A stretch of 64,000 nt of DNA from NCBI RefSeq assembly GCF_029439455.1, contig NZ_JAQFVG010000337.1, forward strand, positions 12,594-76,593. The letters run 5' to 3'. The DNA is from Caballeronia sp. BR00000012568055 (GTDB lineage: Bacteria > Pseudomonadota > Gammaproteobacteria > Burkholderiales > Burkholderiaceae). The notes under the pieces are model-generated. The model was not told where the DNA came from. It did not search any database and worked only from the letters and a program-made list of their open reading frames with translations. A program made the translations under genes and the position numbers. Positions 51,081 to 59,756 of the stretch are shown in pieces. Each line of letters starts with the position of its first letter. Within the stretch, counting starts at the first letter, position 1.

Positions 51081-51703
51081 TCGTGCTTGCTCCGCAGCCG
51101 GTTCATGGGCGTATGCGATGGCAGCATATGCTTCGCCATCCGCGAGACGCCGCCGTGCACGCCGCGTACCAGACGCGGCAGCGCCCAGCCGGCGCCGATC
51201 AGAAACACGATCAGCATAACGAGAAACAACAAGGGCACGAACATCGACAGCGCGATTCCAAGCAGCGCGCCGACATCTTCCGTGGCGGAAGCCGCCCAGT
51301 TCGATACCGGCTCCGGCGACAGATTGATGAGCGCGCGCGTGCCCGCCTTCGCAAAATGCGATGCGCCGGCAAGCGTCCCGCCCGCGAGCGCGGCGATGGT
51401 CAGCATGGCGGGATCGGCATGGCCGAGCGATCCGGCGGCGAGCACGGCACCGGCCGGAATGCGGATAAACGTATGAATGGCGTCCCAGAGCGAATCGAAC
51501 GCGGGGATTTTATCGGCGAGGAATTCGAGCACGGCAAGCACGGCCGCGACGCCGATCACCCACGGTGAACCGAGCACGGACAAGGAATCCGGCAGATGAA
51601 TCAGCCCGAGCCGCTCGAACAGTCCGGCGATGAACACGGTGAGATACAGGCGCAGACCGCTCGCCCACGAAAGGCCCGCTGCGAGCGAGAGTGACTCAAG
51701 CAT
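51077..51703 (-). CDS. DUF4126 membrane protein
   Basis: 208 residues with about five membrane helices. The family segments are LAAGLSWASGLRLYLTVFIAG at the start and ALAGGTLAGASHFAKAGTR in the middle. Function unknown. ATG 51703 has AGGAGG a few bases upstream. Overlap with the permease start suggests coupling. Confidence 0.83.
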   Translation of the reverse strand: MLESLSLAAGLSWASGLRLYLTVFIAGLFERLGLIHLPDSLSVLGSPWVIGVAAVLAVLEFLADKIPAFDSLWDAIHTFIRIPAGAVLAAGSLGHADPAMLTIAALAGGTLAGASHFAKAGTRALINLSPEPVSNWAASATEDVGALLGIALSMFVPLLFLVMLIVFLIGAGWALPRLVRGVHGGVSRMAKHMLPSHTPMNRLRSKHD

Positions 51704-51975
51704 TGCCGCCTCCTGATGCGCCTGGGTGCCGACGTGCGTTGCGTCGGCGTGTTCGGCGCTGATGCGCGCCGTTCGCCTAAAGAAAAGAATCCGCCCGAAG
51801 CCGTGGCGCTTTTGTGTCGATAGGTGCTGAGAGCACAAAAAGAGTGCGCCTATTGACAAATCGCGCCAAACCGGCTTGACCTCAGACCATTATATCCACG
51901 CAAAAGCGGGCGGTGCAGCAAAGCTTTTAGCGATTGTCATTCCCGCTGGCGCGAAACAACACTGAAATTACCGAT

Positions 51976-52296
51976 TCAGTGCCCAGACGACATTTTCAGG
52001 CCGATCAAGCCCGCCACGATCAGGACCGCGCTGAAAATCCGCGCCGCCGATACCGCCTCGCCCATAAACACGATCCCGAACACGAACGCGCCAACCGCGC
52101 CGATACCCGTCCAGACGGCATAAGCCGTTCCGAGCGGCAACTGCTTCATGGCCATCGCGAGCAGGATGAAACTGCCGAGCGCGGTGACGATCGTAAATAC
52201 GGAAGGCCCGAGCCGCGTAAAGCCTTCGGACGATTTCAGCCCCGCCGCCCAGGCGACTTCGAGCAAACCGGCGATAAATAAAAGAATCCAGGACAT
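51976..52296 (-). CDS. gdx: SMR-family guanidinium exporter (SugE/Gdx)
   Basis: 106 residues, four membrane helices. The sequence matches the SugE branch: [20 protein letters not shown] with the membrane Glu13, and [16 protein letters not shown]. SugE/Gdx proteins export guanidinium in exchange for protons, unlike the EmrE multidrug branch. ATG at 52296 is preceded by GGGAG with eight bases between. The leader carries a guanidine-II riboswitch, which supports this function. Confidence 0.93.
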   Translation of the reverse strand: MSWILLFIAGLLEVAWAAGLKSSEGFTRLGPSVFTIVTALGSFILLAMAMKQLPLGTAYAVWTGIGAVGAFVFGIVFMGEAVSAARIFSAVLIVAGLIGLKMSSGH

Positions 52297-52304
52297 CGGA
52301 TGAA

Positions 52305-52361
52305 CTCCCATCAGAAATGGGGCCGTCCCCGATGAAAAGACGCGCACGCGGTCGTCCGCGC
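52305..52361 (-). promoter_or_regulatory. Guanidine-II (mini-ykkC) riboswitch
   Basis: Two hairpins with ACGR loops lie upstream of gdx. P1 (52361-52346) is GCGCGG, loop ACGA, CCGCGT. P2 (52330-52319) is GGGG, loop ACGG, CCCC. A 15-base linker separates them, and the ribosome binding site (52309-52305) follows P2. This is the architecture of the guanidine-II class, in which two ACGR loops bind guanidinium and switch translation on. The exporter downstream fits. Confidence 0.85.
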
Positions 52362-52386
52362 GGCAAAAAACGAGATTGAACGTCAA

Positions 52387-52392
52387 ATTCTA
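52387..52392 (-). promoter_or_regulatory. Probable -10 element of gdx
   Basis: TAGAAT preceded by TGC makes an extended -10. It would start transcription near 52380, about 20 bases before riboswitch hairpin P1. No clear -35 box is seen. Confidence 0.4.
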
Positions 52393-52527
52393 GCAAATCG
52401 GGGCGTCCCGGCGACGCACGAAACATGATGTTTCCATCGAATCCGTGTATTAAAGTGAAACGCACCGGCGTGATGCTCGCTGTCACGTCCTACCTAACGG
52501 TACCAAAGAGCCCCGAAAGGAGCGTTC

Positions 52528-53973
52528 ATGGATGTCGATGCCGTCCTGCTCTCCCGCTTTCAGTTCGCTTGGGTCGTCGCTTTCCATATTTTGTTGCCCG
52601 CGTTCACGGTCGGGCTGTCGTGCTTTATCGCCACGCTGGAATTCAACTGGTGGGTCACCAAGCGCGATGTCTATCGCCGGTTATCGGCGTTCTGGCTGAA
52701 GGTTTTCGCGGTGTCGTTCGGAATGGGCGTGGTGTCGGGCATCGTCATGCCGTTTCAGTTCGGCACCAACTGGAGCCGCTTCTCCGATCTGACCGCGAAC
52801 GTCGTCGGCCCGCTGATGGGCTACGAAGTGCTGACCGCGTTCTTCCTCGAATCCGCGTTTCTGGGCGTGCTGCTGTTCGGCCGCAAGCTCGTGCCGCAAT
52901 GGGCACATGTGATGTCCGCGTGCTTTGTCGCGGCGGGCACCATCATTTCGTCGTTCTGGATTCTCGCCGTCAATAGCTGGATGCAGACGCCCGCCGGTTA
53001 CACGCGCCTGCCCGACGGTCGCTTCGAAGTCACCAGCTTTTTCGATGCGATCTTCACGCCCTCCTTCCCCTACCGCTTAGGCCACACGGTCAGCGCGTTT
53101 CTCGTCACCGCGGGCTTCGTGATTCTCGGCGTCGGCGCAATGTACATGCTGCAAAAGCGCGCGCAGGAAGAAAGCCGCGTGATGCTGAAAATGTCGCTGA
53201 TCTTTCTGATCATCATGGTGCCGGTGCAGATGGTGATCGGCGATTCGCACGGTCTGAACACGCTCAAGCATCAGCCCGCCAAGCTCGCCGCGATGGAAGG
53301 TCTGTGGGAATCCGGCACGCGCGTTCCGGCCAATCTCTTTTCCATTCCCGATCAGGAAGCGGAACGCAACCGCTTCGAAATATCGATTCCGGTCCTCGGC
53401 AGCCTTTACCTCACGCACGATCCGAACGGCTATGTGCGCGGCCTGAAAGACTTTCCGCGCGAAGACCGGCCGAATGTCGCGGTGGTGTTCTTCGCCTTCC
53501 ACATCATGGTCGGCATTGCCTTGCTGATGTTCGCGATGGTGCTGTCGGGCATCGTGTTGTTCGCGCGCGGCAAGCTGGAAACGTCCACACGCTGGCTGCG
53601 ATGCGCGACCTGGTGCATGCCGCTCGGTTTTATCGCCGTGATTGCGGGATGGACGACGACCGAAGCGGGCCGTCAGCCGTGGACCGTGTACGGCCTGCTG
53701 CGCACCAGGGATTCGGTCACGCCGTCGCTTACCGCTGCCGATGTCGGTCTGTCCTGGCTGCTGTATGTGCTGGCCTATCTGGTGATCTTCGGCGCGGGCT
53801 TCATTTTGCTGCGGCGGATCGTGCGGGTCGGGCCGGCGGAAGTGTCGCATGCGCATGAGAGCGCGCAACTGGAGCCGAAGTCGCGCGCGGCGCGGCCGTT
53901 GTCGGCGGTATCGGCGGGCAGTGGCGCGGGCGCGGTGGAATCGAGCGACGACATCGTGCCGCCGCGCGCATAA
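52528..53973 (+). CDS. cydA: Cytochrome bd-type quinol oxidase subunit I (CIO-like)
   Basis: 481 residues, nine membrane helices. The heme ligand His20 is in FAWVVAFHILLP, and another heme His is in GHTVSAFLV. The Q loop is short (WESGTRVPANLFSIPDQE), as in the cyanide-insensitive CioA clade. The C-terminal tail of about 45 residues is polar and Ala/Ser-rich. AGGAGC lies four bases before ATG. cydB follows. Confidence 0.94.
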   Translation: MDVDAVLLSRFQFAWVVAFHILLPAFTVGLSCFIATLEFNWWVTKRDVYRRLSAFWLKVFAVSFGMGVVSGIVMPFQFGTNWSRFSDLTANVVGPLMGYEVLTAFFLESAFLGVLLFGRKLVPQWAHVMSACFVAAGTIISSFWILAVNSWMQTPAGYTRLPDGRFEVTSFFDAIFTPSFPYRLGHTVSAFLVTAGFVILGVGAMYMLQKRAQEESRVMLKMSLIFLIIMVPVQMVIGDSHGLNTLKHQPAKLAAMEGLWESGTRVPANLFSIPDQEAERNRFEISIPVLGSLYLTHDPNGYVRGLKDFPREDRPNVAVVFFAFHIMVGIALLMFAMVLSGIVLFARGKLETSTRWLRCATWCMPLGFIAVIAGWTTTEAGRQPWTVYGLLRTRDSVTPSLTAADVGLSWLLYVLAYLVIFGAGFILLRRIVRVGPAEVSHAHESAQLEPKSRAARPLSAVSAGSGAGAVESSDDIVPPRA

Positions 53974-53993
53974 AAACAACCGGAGAAATCGCG

Positions 53994-55001
53994 ATGCTCG
54001 ATCTCGTGCCGCTGTGGGCCTGCATTCTGGCGCTGGCAGTGTTCATGTACGTGCTGCTCGACGGCTTCGATTTGGGCGTCGGCATGTTGTTTCTGCTGCG
54101 CCGCGACTCCGACGAACGCAATCTGATGATCAACTCCGTCGCGCCGGTGTGGGACTTCAACGAAACGTGGCTGATTCTCGGCGGCGGCGGATTGTTCGCG
54201 GTGTTTCCGCTGGCCTTCGCCATCATCATTCCAGCGGTTTATTTTCCGATTCTCTTTATGCTGCTCGGCCTGATCTTTCGCGGCGTGGCCTTCGAATTCC
54301 GCGAAGTGATCGGCGCGCGCAAATGGCTGTGGGATGCCGCGTTCGGCGTCGGCTCGCTGATCGCAACGTTCGCGCAGGGCTGCGTGCTCGGCATGTTCAT
54401 TCAGGGCTTTCCGATCCAAGGCCGCGTCTACGTCGGCACGAGCTGGAACTGGGTCGCACCCTTTCCGATGCTTGTCGGCCTTGGCATGATCTTCGGCTAT
54501 TCGCTGCAAGGCGCGACATGGCTCGTGCTGAAAACCGAAGGCGATTTGCAGCAATGGGCCGGCAAGATGGCGCGTTATGCGCTGATCGGCGTGATTGCGT
54601 TCGTGCTGCTCATCAGCATCTGGACACCGCTCGCCGATGCGCGTATCGCGGCGCGCTGGTTCGGCTTTCCGCAGAGCTTCATCTTTTCGCCGGTGCCGGT
54701 GTTGACTGCGCTGCTGGCTTATACGCTCTGGTCGAGTTTGAACAAAGGGCAAGAAATCGTGCCCTTCCTTTGCTCGATGGGACTGTTCTTTCTCGCGTTC
54801 ACCGGGCTCGTGATCAGCTTGTGGCCGTTTATCGCGCCGCCGTCGGTGACGTTATGGGATGCGTCCGCCGCGCCGCTGTCGCATCAGTTTCTGCTAATCG
54901 GCACGATGTTCCTGCTGCCCGTGTTGATGATCTACGTGGTCTGGTCGTACTGGGTGTTTCGCGGGAAAGTGCGCGGCGATATGGGTTATCACGCGGAATA
55001 G
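53994..55001 (+). CDS. cydB: Cytochrome bd-type quinol oxidase subunit II
   Basis: 335 residues, eight membrane helices. Family start YVLLDGFDLGVGML is intact, and the NSVAPVWDFNETWLILGGGG block is diagnostic. It completes the oxidase with cydA, 20 bases upstream. No cydX-like small gene follows it. Confidence 0.95.
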   Translation: MLDLVPLWACILALAVFMYVLLDGFDLGVGMLFLLRRDSDERNLMINSVAPVWDFNETWLILGGGGLFAVFPLAFAIIIPAVYFPILFMLLGLIFRGVAFEFREVIGARKWLWDAAFGVGSLIATFAQGCVLGMFIQGFPIQGRVYVGTSWNWVAPFPMLVGLGMIFGYSLQGATWLVLKTEGDLQQWAGKMARYALIGVIAFVLLISIWTPLADARIAARWFGFPQSFIFSPVPVLTALLAYTLWSSLNKGQEIVPFLCSMGLFFLAFTGLVISLWPFIAPPSVTLWDASAAPLSHQFLLIGTMFLLPVLMIYVVWSYWVFRGKVRGDMGYHAE

Positions 55002-55008
55002 CGCCTTT

Positions 55009-55482
55009 TTAAAGCTTCTCCTGCGTCGCCAAAGAAAGAATGCGCGCCCACTTGTGCGCTTCGCTGCGGTCACGCATCGGCAGATTCCAGGCGCTGTGTT
55101 TCGCGTCCTTTACATCGAGCACGACCTGCCACGCGCCGCTCGCCTCCTGCATACGCGCGCCGCGCAGGTCGGCGAAAATATAGCTGCCGGTTTCATCGCG
55201 CAAACGCACGTCGCATAAACGCTTGTCTTTAGCGACGCGCACGCCGCCCCACTCCGACTTCAACTCATGCGTCCAGTCGCCGTCGTGCCCTTTCGGCACG
55301 TTCGGCGCAATCTCGCGACGGCTCGCCAGCCAGCGCATCACGCCCGCCGCGATGATCGCGATCGCCACCACCGCCGCGCCGATCGCGACGCCCAGCCCGA
55401 AGTGCGCATCGATCGTGGTGAACGACCAGTACGCGCCATAAATCAGCAATCCTAATGCGATGAACGCAACGACGATCGGCAT
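55009..55482 (-). CDS. Uncharacterised protein with two membrane helices
   Basis: 157 residues. Two N-terminal membrane helices (VVAFIALGLLIYGAYWSF and VAIGAAVVAIAIIAAGVM) precede a soluble domain of about 100 residues with mixed strands (GVRVAKDKRLCDVRLRD). I recognise no family. It ends seven bases from the cydB stop codon, convergent. Confidence 0.7.
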   Translation of the reverse strand: MPIVVAFIALGLLIYGAYWSFTTIDAHFGLGVAIGAAVVAIAIIAAGVMRWLASRREIAPNVPKGHDGDWTHELKSEWGGVRVAKDKRLCDVRLRDETGSYIFADLRGARMQEASGAWQVVLDVKDAKHSAWNLPMRDRSEAHKWARILSLATQEKL

Positions 55483-55509
55483 GACGCACTCACGTTTCGA
55501 TAAAAAGAA

Positions 55510-56079
55510 TTACTGCGTCTTGTGCTTCGCGTTCCAGTCGCGCAGCGCCTGCAAGGTGTTCGCGACGTGCTGGTCCGGCGAAAGGCTCGTGTATTCGTAG
55601 ATAATCTTGCCATCCGGCGCGATCACGTAAGACACGCGATTCGCCATCGTGGCCTTCATCGGCAGCGAAGCATCGTAGGACTTGATGATCTTCGAATCCG
55701 CGTCCGCCGCGACCGGGAATTTGCTGCGGCATTCGCTGACGGAGAACTTCTTGAGCGTGTCGATATCATCGTGCGATACACCGATCACCGTCGCGCCTTC
55801 CGCCTTGTATTGATCGACGGCTTCGGCGAATTCGTGCGCTTCGATCGTGCAGCCTTTGGTGAAGGCGGCCGGATAGAAGTACAGCACTACCGGACCTTTC
55901 TTCAGCGCATCGGCCAGGGAATAGTCGTACACGTTGCCGCCCAGCGATGCAGGCGCGTTGAAGTTCGGCGCGGCATCGCCCGGTTTGAGCGTGGCGCCCG
56001 CCGTGAGCGGATACATGGCCACCGCGATGCTCGTCAGCGCCGCCGCCGAAGCAATCAATTTGACGATGCTCTTCTTCAT
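55510..56079 (-). CDS. Periplasmic peroxiredoxin (BCP/AhpC-like)
   Basis: 189 residues. A signal peptide (KLIASAAALTSIAVAMYPL) sends it to the periplasm. The peroxidatic Cys is in AAFTKGCTIEAHEF. A second Cys in VSECRSKFPV may be resolving. ATG 56079 has GGAG five bases upstream. Likely role: removal of peroxides near the respiratory chain. Confidence 0.87.
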   Translation of the reverse strand: MKKSIVKLIASAAALTSIAVAMYPLTAGATLKPGDAAPNFNAPASLGGNVYDYSLADALKKGPVVLYFYPAAFTKGCTIEAHEFAEAVDQYKAEGATVIGVSHDDIDTLKKFSVSECRSKFPVAADADSKIIKSYDASLPMKATMANRVSYVIAPDGKIIYEYTSLSPDQHVANTLQALRDWNAKHKTQ

Positions 56080-56134
56080 ACGCACTCCGTAGCTTGAAAG
56101 TCATGAAAGGCGAGCCACTGCGGACAACGTTTCT

Positions 56135-57430
56135 TCAGACAGTGTCCGCGTCCTCGTCCATCTGATGTTCGGCAAACCACGCCGCCGCTTCCACCTGAAG
56201 CCGCGCGAGCACCGCGGGCGTCAGCGCGTCGAAGCTCGGCTGATGCGTGCTGGCATCGATGGCATGCACATCGCCGCGTTCGGCCGCATGCGCGATATCG
56301 AGCAGCGCGCCCAGTTCGCCTTCCTGCGCGAGAATGGCTGCGCGGATCGGCGCGGCCAGATGCAGCATATCGAGAATCTCGGCGGGCTGCATATCCAGCA
56401 CCACATGGACCAGCGAGAAGATGCCGGTCATAAAGGCGGAATCCGCAAAGGCTTCGTCGTCTTCACGCAGGGTACGCGCGGTCAGTTCCATGAAACGCGC
56501 GCGCGTGCCGACCAGTTGCAGCAGCGGATCGAGACTCCACGGCAACTGACGGCCTTCCGCGTACAGCAGCAGTTGTGCCCAGCGCGATAACTGCCGCGTG
56601 CCAGCCGCGGCGATGGCATCGCGCAAAGAAGCCACGCGCCGCCCGCGCGCGAACGCGCCCGAGTTCGCCAGCCGCAGCAATTGCACGACGATATCCGGAT
56701 TGCGCTTGAGTTCGCTTTCCAGTTCCTTCAAGGCCGGATCGCTGGAGAGCACGGCGAGCAGACGCATCAGCGAGCCGCGTGCGGGACTGGCACGCCGCAC
56801 CGACAGCACTTGCGGACGCGCGAAGAAGTATCCCTGAAAGTAATCGAAGCCCAGACGCTTGGCGCTCTTGAAGTCGTCGGTGGTTTCCACTTTTTCGGCG
56901 ACCAGCAGCTTGCCGTGCGCCTTCACCGCGCGCGCCAGCGCAGGCAGCTTCGCGCGATCCGTCGCCAGCAGATCGACCTTGACGATATCGACGGACGGCA
57001 GCACGGCGAGCAGCGATTCGTCGAGACGGGTGACGTCGTCGAGTGCAAGCCGGAAGCCTGCGCGCCGCAACTGTTCGCATCGCCGGATAAGCGCGGCGTC
57101 GAATTCGATGGTCTCCAGCAACTCCAGCACGAACCGCGACGGGTCCATCAAGTGAACGATGTCGTCGAACAGCAATTCGCGGCTCATATTCACATAGCCG
57201 GAATGCGAACCCAGCACCGCCGATACGCCCAACTCGCCGATCGTCCGCGCGACGACATGCGCCGTCGCCTGCACATCGTCGTGGATGCGGGCGCGGTTCT
57301 CGGGGCTGTCGCGGAACAGGAGTTCGTAGGCGCAGAGCGCGCCGTGGCCGTCGAGAATCGGCTGACGTCCGAGATAGACGCTTTCGCCGGCCGGATCGGC
57401 AATCGGACTGTGCGGTGACGAATCGGTCAT
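56135..57430 (-). CDS. EAL-HDOD signalling protein with degenerate EAL
   Basis: 431 residues. An EAL-like domain at about 20-215 (YLGRQPILDG, YELLFR) lacks catalytic motifs: ALDDVTRL replaces DDFGTG, and VEKVET replaces EGVET. It is probably non-enzymatic. An HDOD domain follows at about 220-400. This is the CdgJ/YuxH architecture. Start at ATG 57430; a GTG at 57457 would add nine residues. Confidence 0.88.
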   Translation of the reverse strand: MTDSSPHSPIADPAGESVYLGRQPILDGHGALCAYELLFRDSPENRARIHDDVQATAHVVARTIGELGVSAVLGSHSGYVNMSRELLFDDIVHLMDPSRFVLELLETIEFDAALIRRCEQLRRAGFRLALDDVTRLDESLLAVLPSVDIVKVDLLATDRAKLPALARAVKAHGKLLVAEKVETTDDFKSAKRLGFDYFQGYFFARPQVLSVRRASPARGSLMRLLAVLSSDPALKELESELKRNPDIVVQLLRLANSGAFARGRRVASLRDAIAAAGTRQLSRWAQLLLYAEGRQLPWSLDPLLQLVGTRARFMELTARTLREDDEAFADSAFMTGIFSLVHVVLDMQPAEILDMLHLAAPIRAAILAQEGELGALLDIAHAAERGDVHAIDASTHQPSFDALTPAVLARLQVEAAAWFAEHQMDEDADTV

Positions 57431-57472
57431 GGAAATGGTGCGGGTCGAACGCGTCACTGTAATCGAAAAAAA

Positions 57473-57495
57473 CTTAAGTATTCATGATACGCAAG
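57473..57495. promoter_or_regulatory. Imperfect palindrome in divergent promoter region
   Basis: CTT-AA-GTAT-TCATG-ATAC-GC-AAG: outer three and inner four bases pair, with mismatches between. It lies 43 bases upstream of the EAL-HDOD start, and the gap to the next gene also belongs to the divergent PAS-GGDEF-EAL gene. Possible operator. Confidence 0.35.
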
Positions 57496-57707
57496 TTGGT
57501 CATACAAATCCCCGGCACTTTCCCGCACCGCAGCGGTGCGCTCAACCGCGCGGACTAAAGAATTTCCCGTAGACGCCGATATCTCGCCTGATAGAGCGTG
57601 CCGCGCCGTGTGCCGGCATGTCCCGGCGAGCGGATCGCACATCAGCGCGCCGCCCGCGTTCACGCCGTCATTCCCGGCCGAACGCCGCCGTCAGAACAGA
57701 ACAGACC

Positions 57708-59633
57708 ATGCAAGCGAACCGGATTACCGCCTTCCGCCGCGCGTCATGGCGCATTCCACTCAATGCGCTGCGTCGCGCATGGGCGAGCGCCGCGCAAGCG
57801 CGTCAGCGGACGGCGCAAGAAGCGCAACCAGCAGGCCAGGCCATCGAGGCTGCGCCCGCCGCTGCCCCGCGCGTCATTGATACTGATACGCCCACGCTCA
57901 CGGAAACGACGAACGCCAACCAACCGCGTCAGCCCGATCTCGAAGCCGCCCTCGGCGCAGTCGATTTCCTCGCCCAGCTCGACGATGCGCTGCGCTTCAC
58001 CTCGGTGTCGGATGCGAGCATCGCGTTTATCGGCTATCACCGCGACTATCTGAGCATGTTGACGCTGCACGATCTCGTGCCGTCCGACGAAGCCGACGAA
58101 CTGCATGCGCTGATCGCCCGCGCGCGCGTGTCCGGCAAGCTCGAATCCGCGACGCTGCATGTGGTGAAGTCGCTGACGTATCCGATCTGCGTCGAACTGC
58201 GGCTGCTTTCGACCACCGCGCTCGGCACGCCGGGCTTCGCGGTCGCCGCATTCGATGTATCGCATTGGCGCGAGCGCGAGAATTCGCTGCTACACACGCT
58301 CAATCACGACGAACTCACCGGACTCGACAACGCCGCCGCGCTCGACTCCGCGATTGCGGGCGCGCAGGCCGAAGCCGAACACACGCGCACGCAGACCGCG
58401 CTGGTCCTGCTCGATCTCGACGATTACCGCCGCATCAACCGCGCGCTCGGCTACGACGCGGGCGACGATATGCTGCGCGAAACCGCGCGCCGCATCCAGC
58501 ACACGGCCACGCATGGCGAACGCGTCGCGCGCGTCGCCAGCGATGCCTTCGCGGTGCTGCTCCCGCCCGGCACCAGCGCCGATGCCGCCGAAAGCCTCGG
58601 CCGCCGTTTGCTGACGGCGGTGGCGCAGCCGTATCGATATCGCGGGCAGCATACGCATTTGTCCGCGAGTGTCGGCGTCGCGCTGTATCCGGATTACGCA
58701 TTGGCCGACAAAGCCGGCAAGAACCGTCGCGGCATGCAGGCGAGCTTGCTGCGCATGGCCGATCACGCGCTCGCGCAGGCCAAGGAATCGGGCGGCAACA
58801 CGCTTGTCTTCCACACGCTCGACGACGATCCCGCCGACGCCGAGCGCCTGAAGCTCGAAGCCGATCTCTACGAAGCCGTGCGCAACGGCGAGTTCTCGCT
58901 CTACTTCCAGCCGATCACCAAGATCCGCACCGGCGCGGTCGTCGGCGTGGAAGCGCTGATGCGCTGGACGCATCCCGTGCACGGGCTGGTGCCGCCGACG
59001 ACTTTTATCCCGCTGGCGGAATCGATCGGTCTCATCAACTATCTGGGTAACTGGGTGTTGAAGGCCGCCTGCATGCAGTTGATGCAATGGGACAACGCCG
59101 GTATCCGGCTCGACTTCATCTCGGTGAACGTGTCGCCGCAGCAATTCCGCGACAAGCGTTTCGTCGCGGCGGTCAAGGAAGCGCTCGCGCTGACGGGCAT
59201 CGGCGCGGAACGGCTGGTGTTCGAGATCACCGAAAGTTTGCTGATGCACGATCCCGAAGAAGCGACGCGCCTGCTCGAAGAAATGTTTGCCATCGGCATC
59301 CGCTTCGCCGTCGATGATTTCGGTACGGGTTACTCAAGCCTTGCTTATTTGCAACGATTCCCGCTTTCCAAGCTCAAGATCGACCGCAGTTTTGTCGAAA
59401 ACTTGATTACGTCCCGAAACGACCGCGCCATTGTCAGCGCCGTGGTCGGGCTCGCGCAATCGCTCGGGCTCGAACTGGTGGCCGAAGGCGTGGAAACGGA
59501 AGCGCAACGCGACTTGTTGATCGAGATGGGCTGCGATCATATTCAAGGCTGGCTGATCAGCCGCGCGTTGCCATCGGACGAGCTGGCGTCGTCGTTTCAA
59601 TCGCAAGTGCTGATGCTGCACGAGACAATATGA
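57708..59633 (+). CDS. PAS-GGDEF-EAL protein, probable c-di-GMP phosphodiesterase
   Basis: 641 residues. A PAS domain spans about 85-195. The GGDEF domain (about 205-360) is degenerate: the signature reads ASDAF, so cyclase activity is not expected. The EAL domain (about 385-630) keeps VEALMRW, ITESLL, DDFGTGYSSL, KIDRSFV and EGVET, so it should hydrolyse c-di-GMP. ATG 57708 is the likely start. Confidence 0.92.
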   Translation: MQANRITAFRRASWRIPLNALRRAWASAAQARQRTAQEAQPAGQAIEAAPAAAPRVIDTDTPTLTETTNANQPRQPDLEAALGAVDFLAQLDDALRFTSVSDASIAFIGYHRDYLSMLTLHDLVPSDEADELHALIARARVSGKLESATLHVVKSLTYPICVELRLLSTTALGTPGFAVAAFDVSHWRERENSLLHTLNHDELTGLDNAAALDSAIAGAQAEAEHTRTQTALVLLDLDDYRRINRALGYDAGDDMLRETARRIQHTATHGERVARVASDAFAVLLPPGTSADAAESLGRRLLTAVAQPYRYRGQHTHLSASVGVALYPDYALADKAGKNRRGMQASLLRMADHALAQAKESGGNTLVFHTLDDDPADAERLKLEADLYEAVRNGEFSLYFQPITKIRTGAVVGVEALMRWTHPVHGLVPPTTFIPLAESIGLINYLGNWVLKAACMQLMQWDNAGIRLDFISVNVSPQQFRDKRFVAAVKEALALTGIGAERLVFEITESLLMHDPEEATRLLEEMFAIGIRFAVDDFGTGYSSLAYLQRFPLSKLKIDRSFVENLITSRNDRAIVSAVVGLAQSLGLELVAEGVETEAQRDLLIEMGCDHIQGWLISRALPSDELASSFQSQVLMLHETI

Positions 59634-59756
59634 AGAGACGGCGCGTTCGTGTTTTAATCGACGCATGCGCCTCCAGGCTTCGATACCGCTGAATTCGCGG
59701 CATCGAATGTGGTCGTGGCGGATAACCGCCGCGCAACAACAGGTTCTTTTTCACGC

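Noticed and set aside
52399-52410. Third ACGN hairpin (CGGG-ACGC-CCCG) near gdx
   Set aside because: The loop ACGC breaks the ACGR rule, and it lies upstream of the likely transcription start.
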